Below, in pieces: positions 7,601-16,184 of a stretch of 64,000 bases of DNA. Made by a program: the position numbers and the translations under genes. Where the stretch lies: positions 682,001 through 746,000 of the forward strand of contig CAWAMI010000007.1 in the NCBI GenBank assembly GCA_963783105.1, in the 5' to 3' direction. Every line of letters starts with the position of its first letter. Positions within the stretch are counted from its first letter, which is position 1. Below the pieces are notes generated by a model, which ran no database searches, was not told where the DNA came from, and saw only the letters and a program-made list of their open reading frames with translations. Origin of the DNA: JAVEDQ01 sp963783105 (GTDB lineage: Bacteria; Actinomycetota; Actinomycetes; Frankiales; Frankiaceae).

Positions 7601-8317
7601 ATGACCGACGCCCAGGGGAAGCTCGACGCGATCATCGGCATGGTCGAGCAGGCGAAGACGAAGCCGCTGTCGGGAACCGTGGTGGTCCCGCGCGCCGATC
7701 TGCTGGGCGCGCTGCAGGAACTGCGCAAGGAACTGCCGGAGGAGATCGCCGAGGCGCAGAAGGTGCTCCGCGAACGCCGCTCGCTCGTCGAGGCCGCCCG
7801 CACCGAGGCCGAGCGCCTGCTCGCCGACGCCAAGCGGACCTCCGAGAGAGCGGTCGACGAGGCCCGGCGCTCCTCGGAGCGGATGCTCGAGGGTGCGCGT
7901 CAGGAGCGCCAGTCCCTGGTCGACGAGTCCTCCGTGCTCGCCGAGGCGGAGGAGGACGCCGAGCGTCTTCTCGCGGACGCCCGCGCCGACATCGCGCGGA
8001 TGCGTGCCGAGACGGACGACTACGTCGACGCCTCACTGGCCCGGTTCGAGGCGCTGCTCGAGCACACCCTCGCCACCGTCGGTCGGGGTCGCGACAAGCT
8101 GCGCGAGCTCAGCGACTCGGCGCAGCAGCAGGAGTTCCCGGACCCGGACGGTCAGGTCGGCATGCCGGCCGCTCCCGGTGTCGGGCTCGGTGAGCCCCTG
8201 GGCGGCGAGCAGCCGGCGCCCGAGGCGCTCGGCCTGGACGAGGCGGCCGAGCCGGTCCAGCCGACCCTCACCGACGAGCTGACCGGCGAGCGGTCGGACG
8301 CCGCGCTCGCTCGGTAG
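7601..8317 (+). CDS. sepIVA: SepIVA/DivIVA-like coiled-coil septation protein
   Basis: 238-aa soluble protein dominated by a long charged coiled coil (about residues 45-145, with repeated EAERLLADAK and AEEDAERLLADARADI heptads) and an acidic, Pro/Gly-rich tail. It resembles the DivIVA-domain family that includes mycobacterial SepIVA, which acts at the division septum and in envelope growth. Position supports this: in M. tuberculosis the homologue directly precedes the DUF177-rpmF-rnc-smc block, as here. No catalytic motif. It is sometimes mislabelled as an ATP synthase B subunit because of the coiled coil. Assignment rests on synteny plus composition. Confidence 0.7.
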   Translation: MTDAQGKLDAIIGMVEQAKTKPLSGTVVVPRADLLGALQELRKELPEEIAEAQKVLRERRSLVEAARTEAERLLADAKRTSERAVDEARRSSERMLEGARQERQSLVDESSVLAEAEEDAERLLADARADIARMRAETDDYVDASLARFEALLEHTLATVGRGRDKLRELSDSAQQQEFPDPDGQVGMPAAPGVGLGEPLGGEQPAPEALGLDEAAEPVQPTLTDELTGERSDAALAR

Positions 8318-8383
8318 ACTCGTTCGAGGCTCCGCTGGAGTCCGCCCGCCTCTCTTCGTCTTCGCCGCTCGTCAGGACTGGTT

Positions 8384-8965
8384 GTGACCGTCACCGGACA
8401 CCGTCTCGACCCCCGGCGGCCACTCGTGATCGACACGCGCGAGCTCGGCCGCCGACCGGGGTCCATGCGGTCTGTCTCGAAGACGGTGCCGGCGCCCGAG
8501 CACCTGGGCACACCCGTCGCGGGTGTGCCCGCCGGCAGCGACGTCGAGCTCGACCTGCGGCTCGAGTCCGTCATGGAGGGCGTGCTCGTGACCGGCACCG
8601 CGCGTGCCGAGATGACGGGGGAGTGCGGACGCTGCCTCGACCCCGTCTCGGACGAGCTGGTCGTCGACCTGCAGGAGCTGTTCACCTACCCGGGCGAGCG
8701 GTCGTCCGCGCCCGACGACGAGGACGAGCAGCCCCGGATGGTCGAGGACCTGCTGGACCTCGAGCCCACCCTGCGGGACGCGCTGGTCCTCGAGATCCCC
8801 CTCACCCCCCTGTGCGACGACGACTGCGCCGGCCTCTGTGCCGGCTGCGGCGCCCGGCTCGACGACGTGGAACCGGGCCACTCGCACGACCAGGCCGACC
8901 CCCGCTGGGCGGCCCTGGCCAACCTTCGTATCGAGGCCCCCCGGGGCAGACCAGAGGAGAGCTGA
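8384..8965 (+). CDS. yceD: YceD family protein (DUF177), 23S rRNA accumulation
   Basis: 193-aa member of the DUF177 family, needed in other bacteria for normal 23S rRNA levels and almost always encoded next to rpmF. It has the N-terminal VIDTRELGRRPGS segment, GECGRCLDP (first Cys pair) and a late Cys cluster, LCDDDCAGLCAGCGARL, probably metal-binding. GTG start at 8384. The upstream gap of 66 bases starts with a TAGACT hexamer inside the previous stop codon that could be a promoter. The stop is separated from rpmF by one base, so the two are coupled. Confidence 0.88.
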   Translation: MTVTGHRLDPRRPLVIDTRELGRRPGSMRSVSKTVPAPEHLGTPVAGVPAGSDVELDLRLESVMEGVLVTGTARAEMTGECGRCLDPVSDELVVDLQELFTYPGERSSAPDDEDEQPRMVEDLLDLEPTLRDALVLEIPLTPLCDDDCAGLCAGCGARLDDVEPGHSHDQADPRWAALANLRIEAPRGRPEES

Positions 8966-8966
8966 C

Positions 8967-9137
8967 GTGGCCGTCCCGAAGCGCCGCATGTCCCGGAGCA
9001 ACACCCGCTCCCGTCGCAGCCAGTGGAAGTCGCAGCCGCCCACGCTGGCCAAGTGCGACCGCGGCCACACCATCCGCCCGCACACCGTGTGCCCGACCTG
9101 CGGCCGCTACGACGGCCGCCAGGTGCTGGACGTCTGA
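8967..9137 (+). CDS. rpmF: 50S ribosomal protein L32
   Basis: 56-aa large-subunit protein starting AVPKRRMSRSNTRSRRSQWK, the universal L32 N-terminus, and ending GRQVLDV. It keeps Cys30, Cys42 and Cys45 (VCPTCG) but the usual second Cys of the first pair is absent; His34 in CDRGH may complete a zinc site. GTG start at 8967, one base after the DUF177 stop. The stop codon overlaps the proposed CTG start of plsX. The yceD-rpmF-plsX order is the classic conserved cluster linking ribosome and lipid synthesis. Confidence 0.95.
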   Translation: MAVPKRRMSRSNTRSRRSQWKSQPPTLAKCDRGHTIRPHTVCPTCGRYDGRQVLDV

Positions 9138-10048
9138 GCAGGCCGCACAGGGTCGCCGTCGATCTCCTCGGCGGCGACGGCGCGCCGGGGGTTGTCGTCG
9201 GAGGGGTCCTCGCGGCCCTGCAGGCGGACCCCGACCTCGAGATCCTGCTCGTCGGCCCGACCGAGGCCGCCGCGTTCGATGACCCGCCGCCCCGGCTTCG
9301 CCTGGTCCCCGCATCGGAGGGGATCGGCATGGGCGAGGACCCGATCAGCGCCGTGCGTTCGCGGCCGGATGCCTCGGTCGTCGTCGCAGCCCTGCTCGTC
9401 GCCGACGGCGAGGCCGAGGCCCTCGTCTCCGCCGGTTCGACCGGCGCCACCATCGCGTCCTCCGTCGTCGCCCTCGGCCGCACGCCCGGCTGGAGTCGCC
9501 CGGCGCTCGCGGCCACGCTGCCCGGCCCGCACGGAACGGTCGTGCTGCTCGACGTCGGCGCGAGTCCGAAGGCGACCGCCGAGATGTTGCGGCAGTTCGC
9601 CCTGGCCGGCCTGGCCCACGTGCGGGCGACCACCTCGATCGAACGGCCGCGCGTCGGCCTCCTCAACGTCGGCACCGAGCCCGGCAAGGGCGATCCGTTG
9701 CGGCGGGCCGCGGCCGGCGAGCTCGAGCCCGCGGTGACCGAGGCGGGCGGCGAGTACGTCGGCAACGTCGAGGGCTTCGCCGTGCCGCTCGGCGGCATCG
9801 CCGACGTCGTCGTCACCGACGGCTTCAGCGGCAACGTCCTCCTCAAGGGCATCGAGGGGACGATCGAGGCGCTGGGGGCGGCGCCGCCGACCGGGACCCG
9901 GGCGGGTGCCATCCTGTTGGGCGTCGCGGGGGTGGTGATCGTCGGCCACGGCGCGTCCGGCGAGGACGACATCGCCGCCTGCATCCGGCTGGCGGTCGAG
10001 TCGATGCCGTCGGCCGGAACATCAGCGGGAAGAGACGGGAGCGCATGA
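9134..10048 (+). CDS. plsX: Phosphate acyltransferase PlsX
   Basis: Makes acyl-phosphate from acyl-ACP for phosphatidic acid synthesis at the membrane. Motifs in order: VAVDLLGGDGAP at the N-terminus, AGSTGAT, LLDVGASPKAT, LLNVGTEPGKGD, NVEG and VTDGFSGNVLLK. No ATG, GTG or TTG lies between the rpmF stop and the conserved VAVDLLGG. A CTG at 9134 overlaps that stop (CTGA), giving MSRPHRVAVDLL, which matches family length (304 aa); I use it. A GTG at 9089 inside rpmF is the only normal alternative and would add 15 Arg/Pro-rich residues. The ATG of rnc overlaps the stop. Confidence 0.9.
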   Translation: MSRPHRVAVDLLGGDGAPGVVVGGVLAALQADPDLEILLVGPTEAAAFDDPPPRLRLVPASEGIGMGEDPISAVRSRPDASVVVAALLVADGEAEALVSAGSTGATIASSVVALGRTPGWSRPALAATLPGPHGTVVLLDVGASPKATAEMLRQFALAGLAHVRATTSIERPRVGLLNVGTEPGKGDPLRRAAAGELEPAVTEAGGEYVGNVEGFAVPLGGIADVVVTDGFSGNVLLKGIEGTIEALGAAPPTGTRAGAILLGVAGVVIVGHGASGEDDIAACIRLAVESMPSAGTSAGRDGSA

Positions 10049-10812
10049 GCAAGCAGCCGAAGTCGCCGCCGGCGGCCGATCGTCGGCTGCTCGTCGCGGC
10101 GCTCGACGTGCCCGTCGACGACGGCCTCCTGCTGCGCGCGCTCACCCATCGCTCCTACGCCTACGAGAACGGCGGGCTGCCCACCAACGAGCGCCTGGAG
10201 TTCCTCGGCGACGCCGTGCTCGGGCTCGTCGTCACCGACGCGCTCTACCGCGGCAACCCGGAGATGCCGGAGGGTCAGCTCGCCAAGCTGCGCGCCAGCG
10301 TCGTCAACATGCGCGCGCTGGCCGCGGTCGCCCGCGGCATCGGCGACGAGGGGGTGGGCCCGTTCGTGCTGCTCGGCCGCGGCGAGGAGGCGACGGGCGG
10401 GCGGGAGAAGCTCTCGATCCTCGCCGACACCCTCGAGGCGCTGCTCGGGGCCGTCTATGAGACCGCCGGCATCGAGGCGGCCACCGTCCTCGTCCGGCGC
10501 CTGTTCGACCCGCTCATCGAGAGCTCCACCCAGCGAGGCGCCGGACTGGACTGGAAGACCTCGCTGCAGGAACTGGTGGCCAGCCGGCTGCTCGGACCGG
10601 TCGAGTACCTGGTCGCCGAGTCGGGGCCGGACCATGCCAAGCGGTTCCACGCCACCCTGGTGCTCGACGGGGTCGAGTTCGGCGTCGGCGAGGGTGGCAG
10701 CAAGAAGGAGGCGGAGCAGCTGGCGGCGGCTCAGGCCGTGCAGCTCATCAATAGCGGGGTCGACGTGGCGCCCGCTGGCAGCGCGGGCAGCGATACGACG
10801 ACCGGTTCATGA
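10045..10812 (+). CDS. rnc: Ribonuclease III
   Basis: Double-strand-specific RNase that processes rRNA precursors and mRNAs. The 255-aa protein has the signature NERLEFLGDAVLGLVVTD, a second catalytic block DTLEALLGAVYE, and a C-terminal double-stranded RNA-binding domain (about residues 170-240) ending in SKKEAEQLAAAQAV. The ATG overlaps the plsX stop. The last about 20 residues (SGVDVAPAGSAGSDTTTGS) are a non-conserved tail that lies antisense to the 3' end of mutM, with a 65-bp tail-to-tail overlap. Confidence 0.95.
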   Translation: MSKQPKSPPAADRRLLVAALDVPVDDGLLLRALTHRSYAYENGGLPTNERLEFLGDAVLGLVVTDALYRGNPEMPEGQLAKLRASVVNMRALAAVARGIGDEGVGPFVLLGRGEEATGGREKLSILADTLEALLGAVYETAGIEAATVLVRRLFDPLIESSTQRGAGLDWKTSLQELVASRLLGPVEYLVAESGPDHAKRFHATLVLDGVEFGVGEGGSKKEAEQLAAAQAVQLINSGVDVAPAGSAGSDTTTGS

Positions 10813-11620
10813 AGCGCTCCCGCACGATCGGCGTGCCGCACCGGCCGCAGGGCTCGTTCTCCCGGCCGTAGGCGTCCAGCGAACGGTCGAACCAGCCCGA
10901 CTGACCGTTCACGTTGACGTAGAGGGCGTCGAAGCTCGTACCGCCGGCGGCAATGGCGTCGCGGAGAACGTCGCGAACGTCATCGAGGAGCCGCCGGACG
11001 TCCGGCCGGGGGAGCGTCTCGGTCGGCCGGGCCCAGTGGAGGCGAGCGCGCCACAGCGCCTCGTCGGCGTAGATGTTGCCGATGCCGCTGACCACGGTCT
11101 GGTCGAGCAGGGCCCGCTTGAGGCCGGTGCGCCGGCGGCGGACGGCGGAGACGAACGCCTCGTCGTCGAACGCCTCGTCGAGCGGATCGAGGGCGATGTG
11201 CTGCAGCGACTCGGGGAGCCCTGTGTGTCCGGCACCGCCCGCCGCCACGGCCAACCCGCCGAAGGTGCGCTGGTCGACGAAGCGCAGCTGCAGCCCGCCG
11301 GCCTCCTCGTCCTCGAAGCGGAAGCGGATGCGCAGGTGCGGACCGTCCGGCGCGTGCGGCGGCACCAGCAGCAGCTGTCCGCTCATGCCCAGGTGGCCGA
11401 CCAGGGCGTCGCCCGAGTCCAGCGGCAGCCACAGGTACTTGCCGCGCCGCAGGGCGGCGTCGAACCGCCGTCCCGCGAGCAGGGCGGCGAAGTCGTCCGC
11501 GCCCGGCTCGTGCCGACGGACCGCGCGGGGATGCCGGACCTCGACCTCGGCGAGCCGACGGCCGACGACGCCCCGTTCGAGCCCGCGGCGAACGGTCTCG
11601 ACCTCGGGTAGTTCGGGCAA
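10748..11620 (-). CDS. mutM: Formamidopyrimidine-DNA glycosylase MutM (Fpg)
   Basis: Excises 8-oxoguanine and formamidopyrimidines and nicks the abasic site. The 290-aa protein has the catalytic N-terminus (M)PELPEVE with Pro2 and Glu3, the beta-loop lysine in RRGKYL (Lys61), the helix-two-turn-helix segment DQTVVSGIGNIYADE, and a C-terminal zinc finger CGRCG...YRCPRCQ. It is convergent with rnc and overlaps its last 65 bases; in Streptomyces and mycobacteria the two genes run in the same direction, so this gene has been inverted. Start ATG at 11620. Confidence 0.95.
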   Translation of the reverse strand: MPELPEVETVRRGLERGVVGRRLAEVEVRHPRAVRRHEPGADDFAALLAGRRFDAALRRGKYLWLPLDSGDALVGHLGMSGQLLLVPPHAPDGPHLRIRFRFEDEEAGGLQLRFVDQRTFGGLAVAAGGAGHTGLPESLQHIALDPLDEAFDDEAFVSAVRRRRTGLKRALLDQTVVSGIGNIYADEALWRARLHWARPTETLPRPDVRRLLDDVRDVLRDAIAAGGTSFDALYVNVNGQSGWFDRSLDAYGRENEPCGRCGTPIVRERFMNRSSYRCPRCQRAPRRPRY

Positions 11621-11659
11621 GCGGGTGTCCGGTCCTCGGGCGTTACGGCTCGTCGGGCG

Positions 11660-11920
11660 TTACGGCCCGGTGCTCGGCTGCGGGCTCGGCGGGCCGGACT
11701 TCGGCGGCAGGACCGGAGCCTCGGTCGACGGCAGCGTCGGGTAGACGGAGCGCACGCCCTCGGTGCTGGCGTTCGGCTCGGGCCGGGTGTCGTTCTGCTT
11801 CTTGACCGCGGCGTTGCCGCACGCGGTCAGCAGGCCGGTCGGGATCAGCACCAGGGCGGCGACGCCCAGCGCGAGCCGGCGGCGGGCAGAACTAGGCTGC
11901 GGGTCGCAAGTTCGAGGCAC
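11660..11920 (-). CDS. Small Pro-rich lipoprotein
   Basis: 86-aa protein with a classic lipoprotein signal: SARRR, a hydrophobic stretch LALGVAALVLIP and the lipobox LTAC with Cys34. The mature part is about 52 residues, hydrophilic and Pro/Ser/Thr-rich (TLPSTEAPVLPPKSGPPSP), so probably an extended surface or cell-wall tether. I do not recognise a family. GTG start at 11920, 14 bases from the divergent acyP start; no clear ribosome-binding site. It runs toward mutM, 39 bases downstream, and may be co-transcribed with it. Confidence 0.6.
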   Translation of the reverse strand: MPRTCDPQPSSARRRLALGVAALVLIPTGLLTACGNAAVKKQNDTRPEPNASTEGVRSVYPTLPSTEAPVLPPKSGPPSPQPSTGP

Positions 11921-11934
11921 GGAACAAGGATGAC

Positions 11935-12249
11935 ATGTCAGCTGACGACTCGTCCGACGCTGATTCGGCCGACACGGGACCCGTCCGCCTGACCGCATGG
12001 GTCCGCGGTCGTGTCCAGGGCGTCGGTTTCCGCTGGTGGACCCGCTCGAAGGCGCTCGAGCTCGGCCTGGTCGGCAGCGCCTCGAACCTGGCGGACGGGC
12101 GCGTCGAGGTGATCGCCGAGGGGTCGCGCGAGCGCTGCGAGCAGTTGCTGTCGGCCCTGCAGTCGTCGGAGCCACCGGGTCGTGTGGCGGGCGTCACGCA
12201 GCGTTGGGGAAACGCCCGCGGAGGGCTCACCAGCTTTGCCGAACGTTGA
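11935..12249 (+). CDS. acyP: Acylphosphatase
   Basis: Small enzyme hydrolysing carboxyl-phosphate bonds of acylphosphates. The 104-aa protein carries the signature GRVQGVGFRWW with catalytic Arg33, and SNLADGRVEV with catalytic Asn51, followed by the conserved ERCEQLL helix. A 16-residue acidic Ser/Asp-rich N-terminal extension precedes the domain. ATG at 11935 has AAGGA 5 bases upstream. acyP lies between mutM and smc in many actinobacteria, as here. Confidence 0.93.
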   Translation: MSADDSSDADSADTGPVRLTAWVRGRVQGVGFRWWTRSKALELGLVGSASNLADGRVEVIAEGSRERCEQLLSALQSSEPPGRVAGVTQRWGNARGGLTSFAER

Positions 12250-12373
12250 CTCACTGTTGCCGTCGTGGCAGCATGGAAGGGCATTCGGCGCGGTTTCTAC
12301 GCAGATGAAATCGACGTAGGAGTGACAACTCCCGCGCCCCAACCTGTTTGGTCGCTCAAAGCGGAGGACCCTG

Positions 12374-12571
12374 ATGGCGAAGGCCCTGTTCGGGCACGTC
12401 GGTGTAGGCACCGACATGCGACTCGCGGCGGAGGTGCGCCGACTGCGCACCCGCGTTCGGGACCTGGAGGCTGCGCTCGCGCACGCCGAAGCCGTGAACG
12501 AGGCGCTGGCGGCGCAGGTGGACGTCAGCGACGAGCTGCGCGCCCTGGAAGGGGAGCCCGCGCTCACCTGA
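12374..12571 (+). CDS. Small conserved coiled-coil protein upstream of smc
   Basis: 65-aa protein beginning MAKALFGHVGVGTDMRLAAEVRRLRTRVRDLEAALA and ending EPALT. A short conserved N-terminus is followed by one coiled-coil helix. I recognise this type as a small actinobacterial protein of unknown function often found in division or chromosome loci, but know no function. GGAGG lies 6 bases before the ATG, so translation is well supported. A strong hairpin follows the stop. Confidence 0.75.
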   Translation: MAKALFGHVGVGTDMRLAAEVRRLRTRVRDLEAALAHAEAVNEALAAQVDVSDELRALEGEPALT

Positions 12572-12600
12572 TCGACCCCGTCGGCCACGACGCCGCACCG

Positions 12601-12628
12601 GAACGCCCCGCTTCTCGGCGGGGCGTTC
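12601..12628 (+). terminator. Terminator before smc
   Basis: Perfect 11-bp inverted repeat GAACGCCCCGC/GCGGGGCGTTC with a 6-base loop, 29 bases after the preceding stop codon. No T run. It separates the small coiled-coil gene from smc. Confidence 0.7.
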
Positions 12629-12651
12629 GTCGTTTCCGGCCGCTGCCGGGT

Positions 12652-12657
12652 TAGCTT
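12652..12657 (+). promoter_or_regulatory. -10 box of smc (leaderless)
   Basis: TAGCTT lies 7 bases before the smc ATG and 23 bases after the terminator hairpin, predicting a transcript starting at the start codon. No clear -35 box. Confidence 0.45.
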
Positions 12658-12664
12658 CCCCTCG

Positions 12665-15600
12665 ATGCACCTCAAGAGCCTGACGCTGCGGGGATTCAAG
12701 TCCTTCGCCGGCACCACGACCCTCAACCTCGAGACCGGCATGACCTGCGTGGTCGGCCCGAACGGCTCCGGGAAGAGCAACGTCGTCGACGCCATCGCCT
12801 GGGTTCTCGGCGAGCAGGGCGCCAAGGCCCTGCGCGGCGGGAAGATGGAAGACGTCATCTTCGCCGGCTCGCCCGGCCGGCCGGCACTCGGGCGGGCCGA
12901 GGTCCTGCTGACCATCGACAACAGCGACGGCGTCCTGCCGATCGACTACACCGAGGTCACCATCGGCCGGCTGATGTACCGGTCCGGCGAGTCCGAGTAC
13001 GCCATCAACGGCAGCCCGTGCCGGCTGCTCGACGTGCAGGAGCTCCTGTCCGACACCGGCATCGGCCGCGAGATGCACGTCGTCGTCGGCCAGGGCTCGC
13101 TCGACGCGGTCCTCGCCGCCCGGCCCGAGGACCGTCGCGGCTTCGTCGAAGAGGCCGCCGGCGTCCTCAAGCACCGCAAGCGCAAGGAACGCGCCCTGCG
13201 CAAGCTGGACACGACGGCCGCGAGCCTCTCCCGGCTCGAGGACCTCTCCGCCGAGCTCCGGCGCCAGCTCGGTCCGCTCGGGCGGCAGGCGGAGGCGGCC
13301 CGCAAGGCGGGCGCCATCCAGGCCACGCTGCGCGACGCCCGGCTCCGGCTGCTCGCCGACGACCTGTGCGTCGCCCGCGCCGCCTACGAGGCCGGCGGCG
13401 CCGAGGACGAGGCGCTCGGCACCCGGCTCGGGGAGGCCGAGGCGCTCGCCGAGCGGTCGGCGGCCGACGAGGCGCGCCTGCACGAGCAGGCCGAGGCCGA
13501 CCGGCAACGCACCGCTGCGGCCCGCGACACGTGGCACGCCCTGACCCGGCTCGGGGAGCGCCTGGCCGCGGTCGAGGCGCTCGCCGAGCAGCGCGTCGCG
13601 CACTACTCCGCGGAGGAACCGGAACGGGCCGGCCGCGATCCCGAGCGGCTCGAGACCGAGGCCGACGAGGTGGCCGCGTCCGAGGCGGCCTTGCAGGCGG
13701 ACGCGGCTGCCGCCTCCGAGCGCCTGCAGGCCGCCGGCGCCGCGCGCGTGTCCGCCGACGAGGCCGTGCACAAGCACGACAACGCCGTGCGCGCCGCGGC
13801 CCGCGCCGCCGCCGACCGCCGGGAGGGGCTGGCCACGCTGGCCGGTGCCGTCGAGGCCGCCCGCGGACGACTCGCCTCGGTCGAGGACGAGGACCGGCGG
13901 CTCGAGGCCGCCTCGCTCGCCGCCCGTAACCGTGCCGAGGAGCAGGACGAACTGGCGCGTGGCCGGGCCGGCGAGATGGATGCGTTCGACGCCGAGGAGG
14001 CGGAGCTCGACGGTCGACACGAGGCCGCGACGGCCGCTCTGCAGGCGGCCGAGGCGTCCCGGCAGGCCGCGACCGCGGAGGAGCGGGCAGCCGATCGTGA
14101 TCGCGTCGCCTGCGTCGCGACCCGCGACGCGCTCGCCCTGTCCCTGCAGCGCAAGGACGGCACGGCGGGCGTGCTCGCCGCCGCGCCGCCGGGGCTGCTG
14201 GGTGCCGTCGCCGATCTGCTGACGGTGCAGCCGGGCGCCGAGGCCGCCGTCGCCGCAGCCCTCGGCGCCGCGGCCGAGGGCCTGGCCGTCGAGGACCCCG
14301 CCGCCGCCGTCGAGGCCCTCCGCGTCGCGGCCGCCGACGACGCGCGCATCTCGGTGCTGGTGGGCGGTGCCGCATCGGCCGCTGCGCGTCCGGATGCGCC
14401 GCCAGCAGGGTTCCGTCTGGGCGCGCTCGCTCGTCTCCGCGCCGTCGGCGCTGGCGGGCGCACTCGACCGGCTGCTCGCCGACGTCGTCGTGGTCGACGA
14501 CCTCGCAGCAGCGCTCGCGGTCGCTCCCGGCCTGACGGCCGTCACGCGTACCGGCGACGTCCTGGGTCCCGCCTCCGCGTCCGGCGGCGCGGTCGCCGCC
14601 CCGTCGATGCTGCAGGTCTCCGCCGCCTTCGCGGAGGCCGAGCAGCGGCTCGAGGCGTCCGAGGCCCGGGTCACGGCAGCGCACGTCGCAGCCGCCGAGG
14701 CGGACGCCGCAGTCGCCGCCGCCACGGCGGAGGTCGAGGCCGCCCTCACCGCCCTGCACGACTCCGACGCGGCGATCGCCGCGCTGCAGGACGAGGTGGC
14801 GCGGCACGCCGCTGCCGCCCGTGCGGCCACCGAGGAGGCGGAGCGGACCGAGGCGGCCCGCGTCGCGCTCGCGGACAAGCGGTCGCGCGACGCCGCGGCC
14901 CTTGCCGATCTCGAGACCCGCCTGGAGGCCGCCGACTCCGAGGAGCTCCCGGTCGAGCCGCCGGCCGGCGACCGGGACAGGCTCGCCGCCGACCTCGAGA
15001 CGGCGCGGACCGAGGAGGTCGAGGCGCGTCTGGCCCTGCGGACCGCCCAGGAGCAGGCCCGGGCGCTGCGGGGCCGGGCCGAGGGGCTGCGCCGCGCCGC
15101 CGCCGCCGAACGCGCGGCGCGGGAGAAGGCGGAGCGCCGTCGCGTCGAGCGGGCCGCCGCCGCGACCGCGGCGCGCGCCGTCGCCGAGCTGAGCGCCGCC
15201 TCCCGGGCCCGCCTCGCCGGCTCCCTCGAGGCCGCCACCGCCGAGCGGGCCGCCGCCGACGCCGACCGGGCCGCCCACGAGCAGGAGCTGCGCAGCGTCC
15301 GGGAGCAGGCCCGGCGCAGCGCGGACGAGGTGAGCCAGCTCCGCGACCTCCGGCACCGCGAGCAGATGGCGCGCACCGAGCTGCGGCTGCGGGTCGAGGC
15401 GCTGGAGGGGCGCACGGCCGACGAGGCGGGCATGGCGCCGGAGCTCCTGCTGGCCGAGTACGGACCCGACCTGCCCGTGCCGCCGGAGACGGAGGAGGGC
15501 GAACCGACCCCCTTCGACCGGGCCGTGCAGGAGCAGCGGGCCGCCGAGGCCGAACGTCGGCTCGCGCGGCTCGGCAAGGTCAACCCGCTGGCCCTCGAGG

Positions 15601-16184
15601 AGTTCGCCGCCCTGCAGGAGCGTTCGGCGTTCCTCACCCAGCAGGTCGAGGACCTGCACCGCACCCGCAAGGAACTGCTCGGCATCGTCCGCGACGTCGA
15701 CGACCGCGTCCTCGAGGTCATGGGCAGCGCCTTCGCCGACACCGCCCGCGAGTTCGCCCTCGTGTTCCCGACGCTGTTCCCCGGCGGTGAGGGGCGCCTG
15801 GTGCTGACGGACCCGGAGAACCTCCTGACCACCGGCATCGAGGTCGAGGTGCGCCCTGCGGGCAAGCGGGTCTCGCGCCTGTCGCTGCTGTCCGGCGGCG
15901 AGCGCTCGATGGCCGCCCTGGCGTTCCTCCTCGCCGTCTTCCGCGCCCGACCGTCGCCGTTCTACATCCTCGACGAGGTGGAGGCGGCGCTCGACGACCG
16001 CAACCTCGGGCGGCTGCTGGAGGCCTTCGACGCCCTGCGCCAGCGTTCGCAGCTGCTCGTCGTCACGCACCAGAAGCGGACGATGGAGATCGCCGACGCG
16101 CTCTACGGCGTGACCATGAACACCAGCGGCGTGACGACGGTGATCAGCCAGCGGCTGCGGGAGGACTCGCCTACGGCAGCCTGA
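12665..16184 (+). CDS. smc: Chromosome partition protein SMC, reading frame interrupted near 14408
   Basis: Condensin ATPase that organises and segregates the chromosome. The first part (12665 to about 14410) has the head Walker A GPNGSGKSN, the QGSLDAVLAARPEDRR loop, and a coiled coil into the hinge (DDARISVLVGG). The hinge then continues in the next frame (WARSLV...DVVVVDDLAAA), through the second coil to LSLLSGGERSM (signature) and FYILDEVEAALDD (Walker B). The switch lies in 14380-14415; removing one G from GGG at 14408-14410 restores one frame of 1172 aa, the normal length. Either a sequencing/assembly indel or a true mutation. Everything else looks intact. It overlaps the minus-strand EAL gene by 14 bases. 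Confidence 0.9.

Noticed and set aside
12356..16070. Very long minus-strand open frames opposite smc
   Set aside because: They are Arg/Ser/Ala- or Gly-rich, lack any domain, and mirror the coiled-coil coding strand; typical antisense shadows in high-GC DNA.
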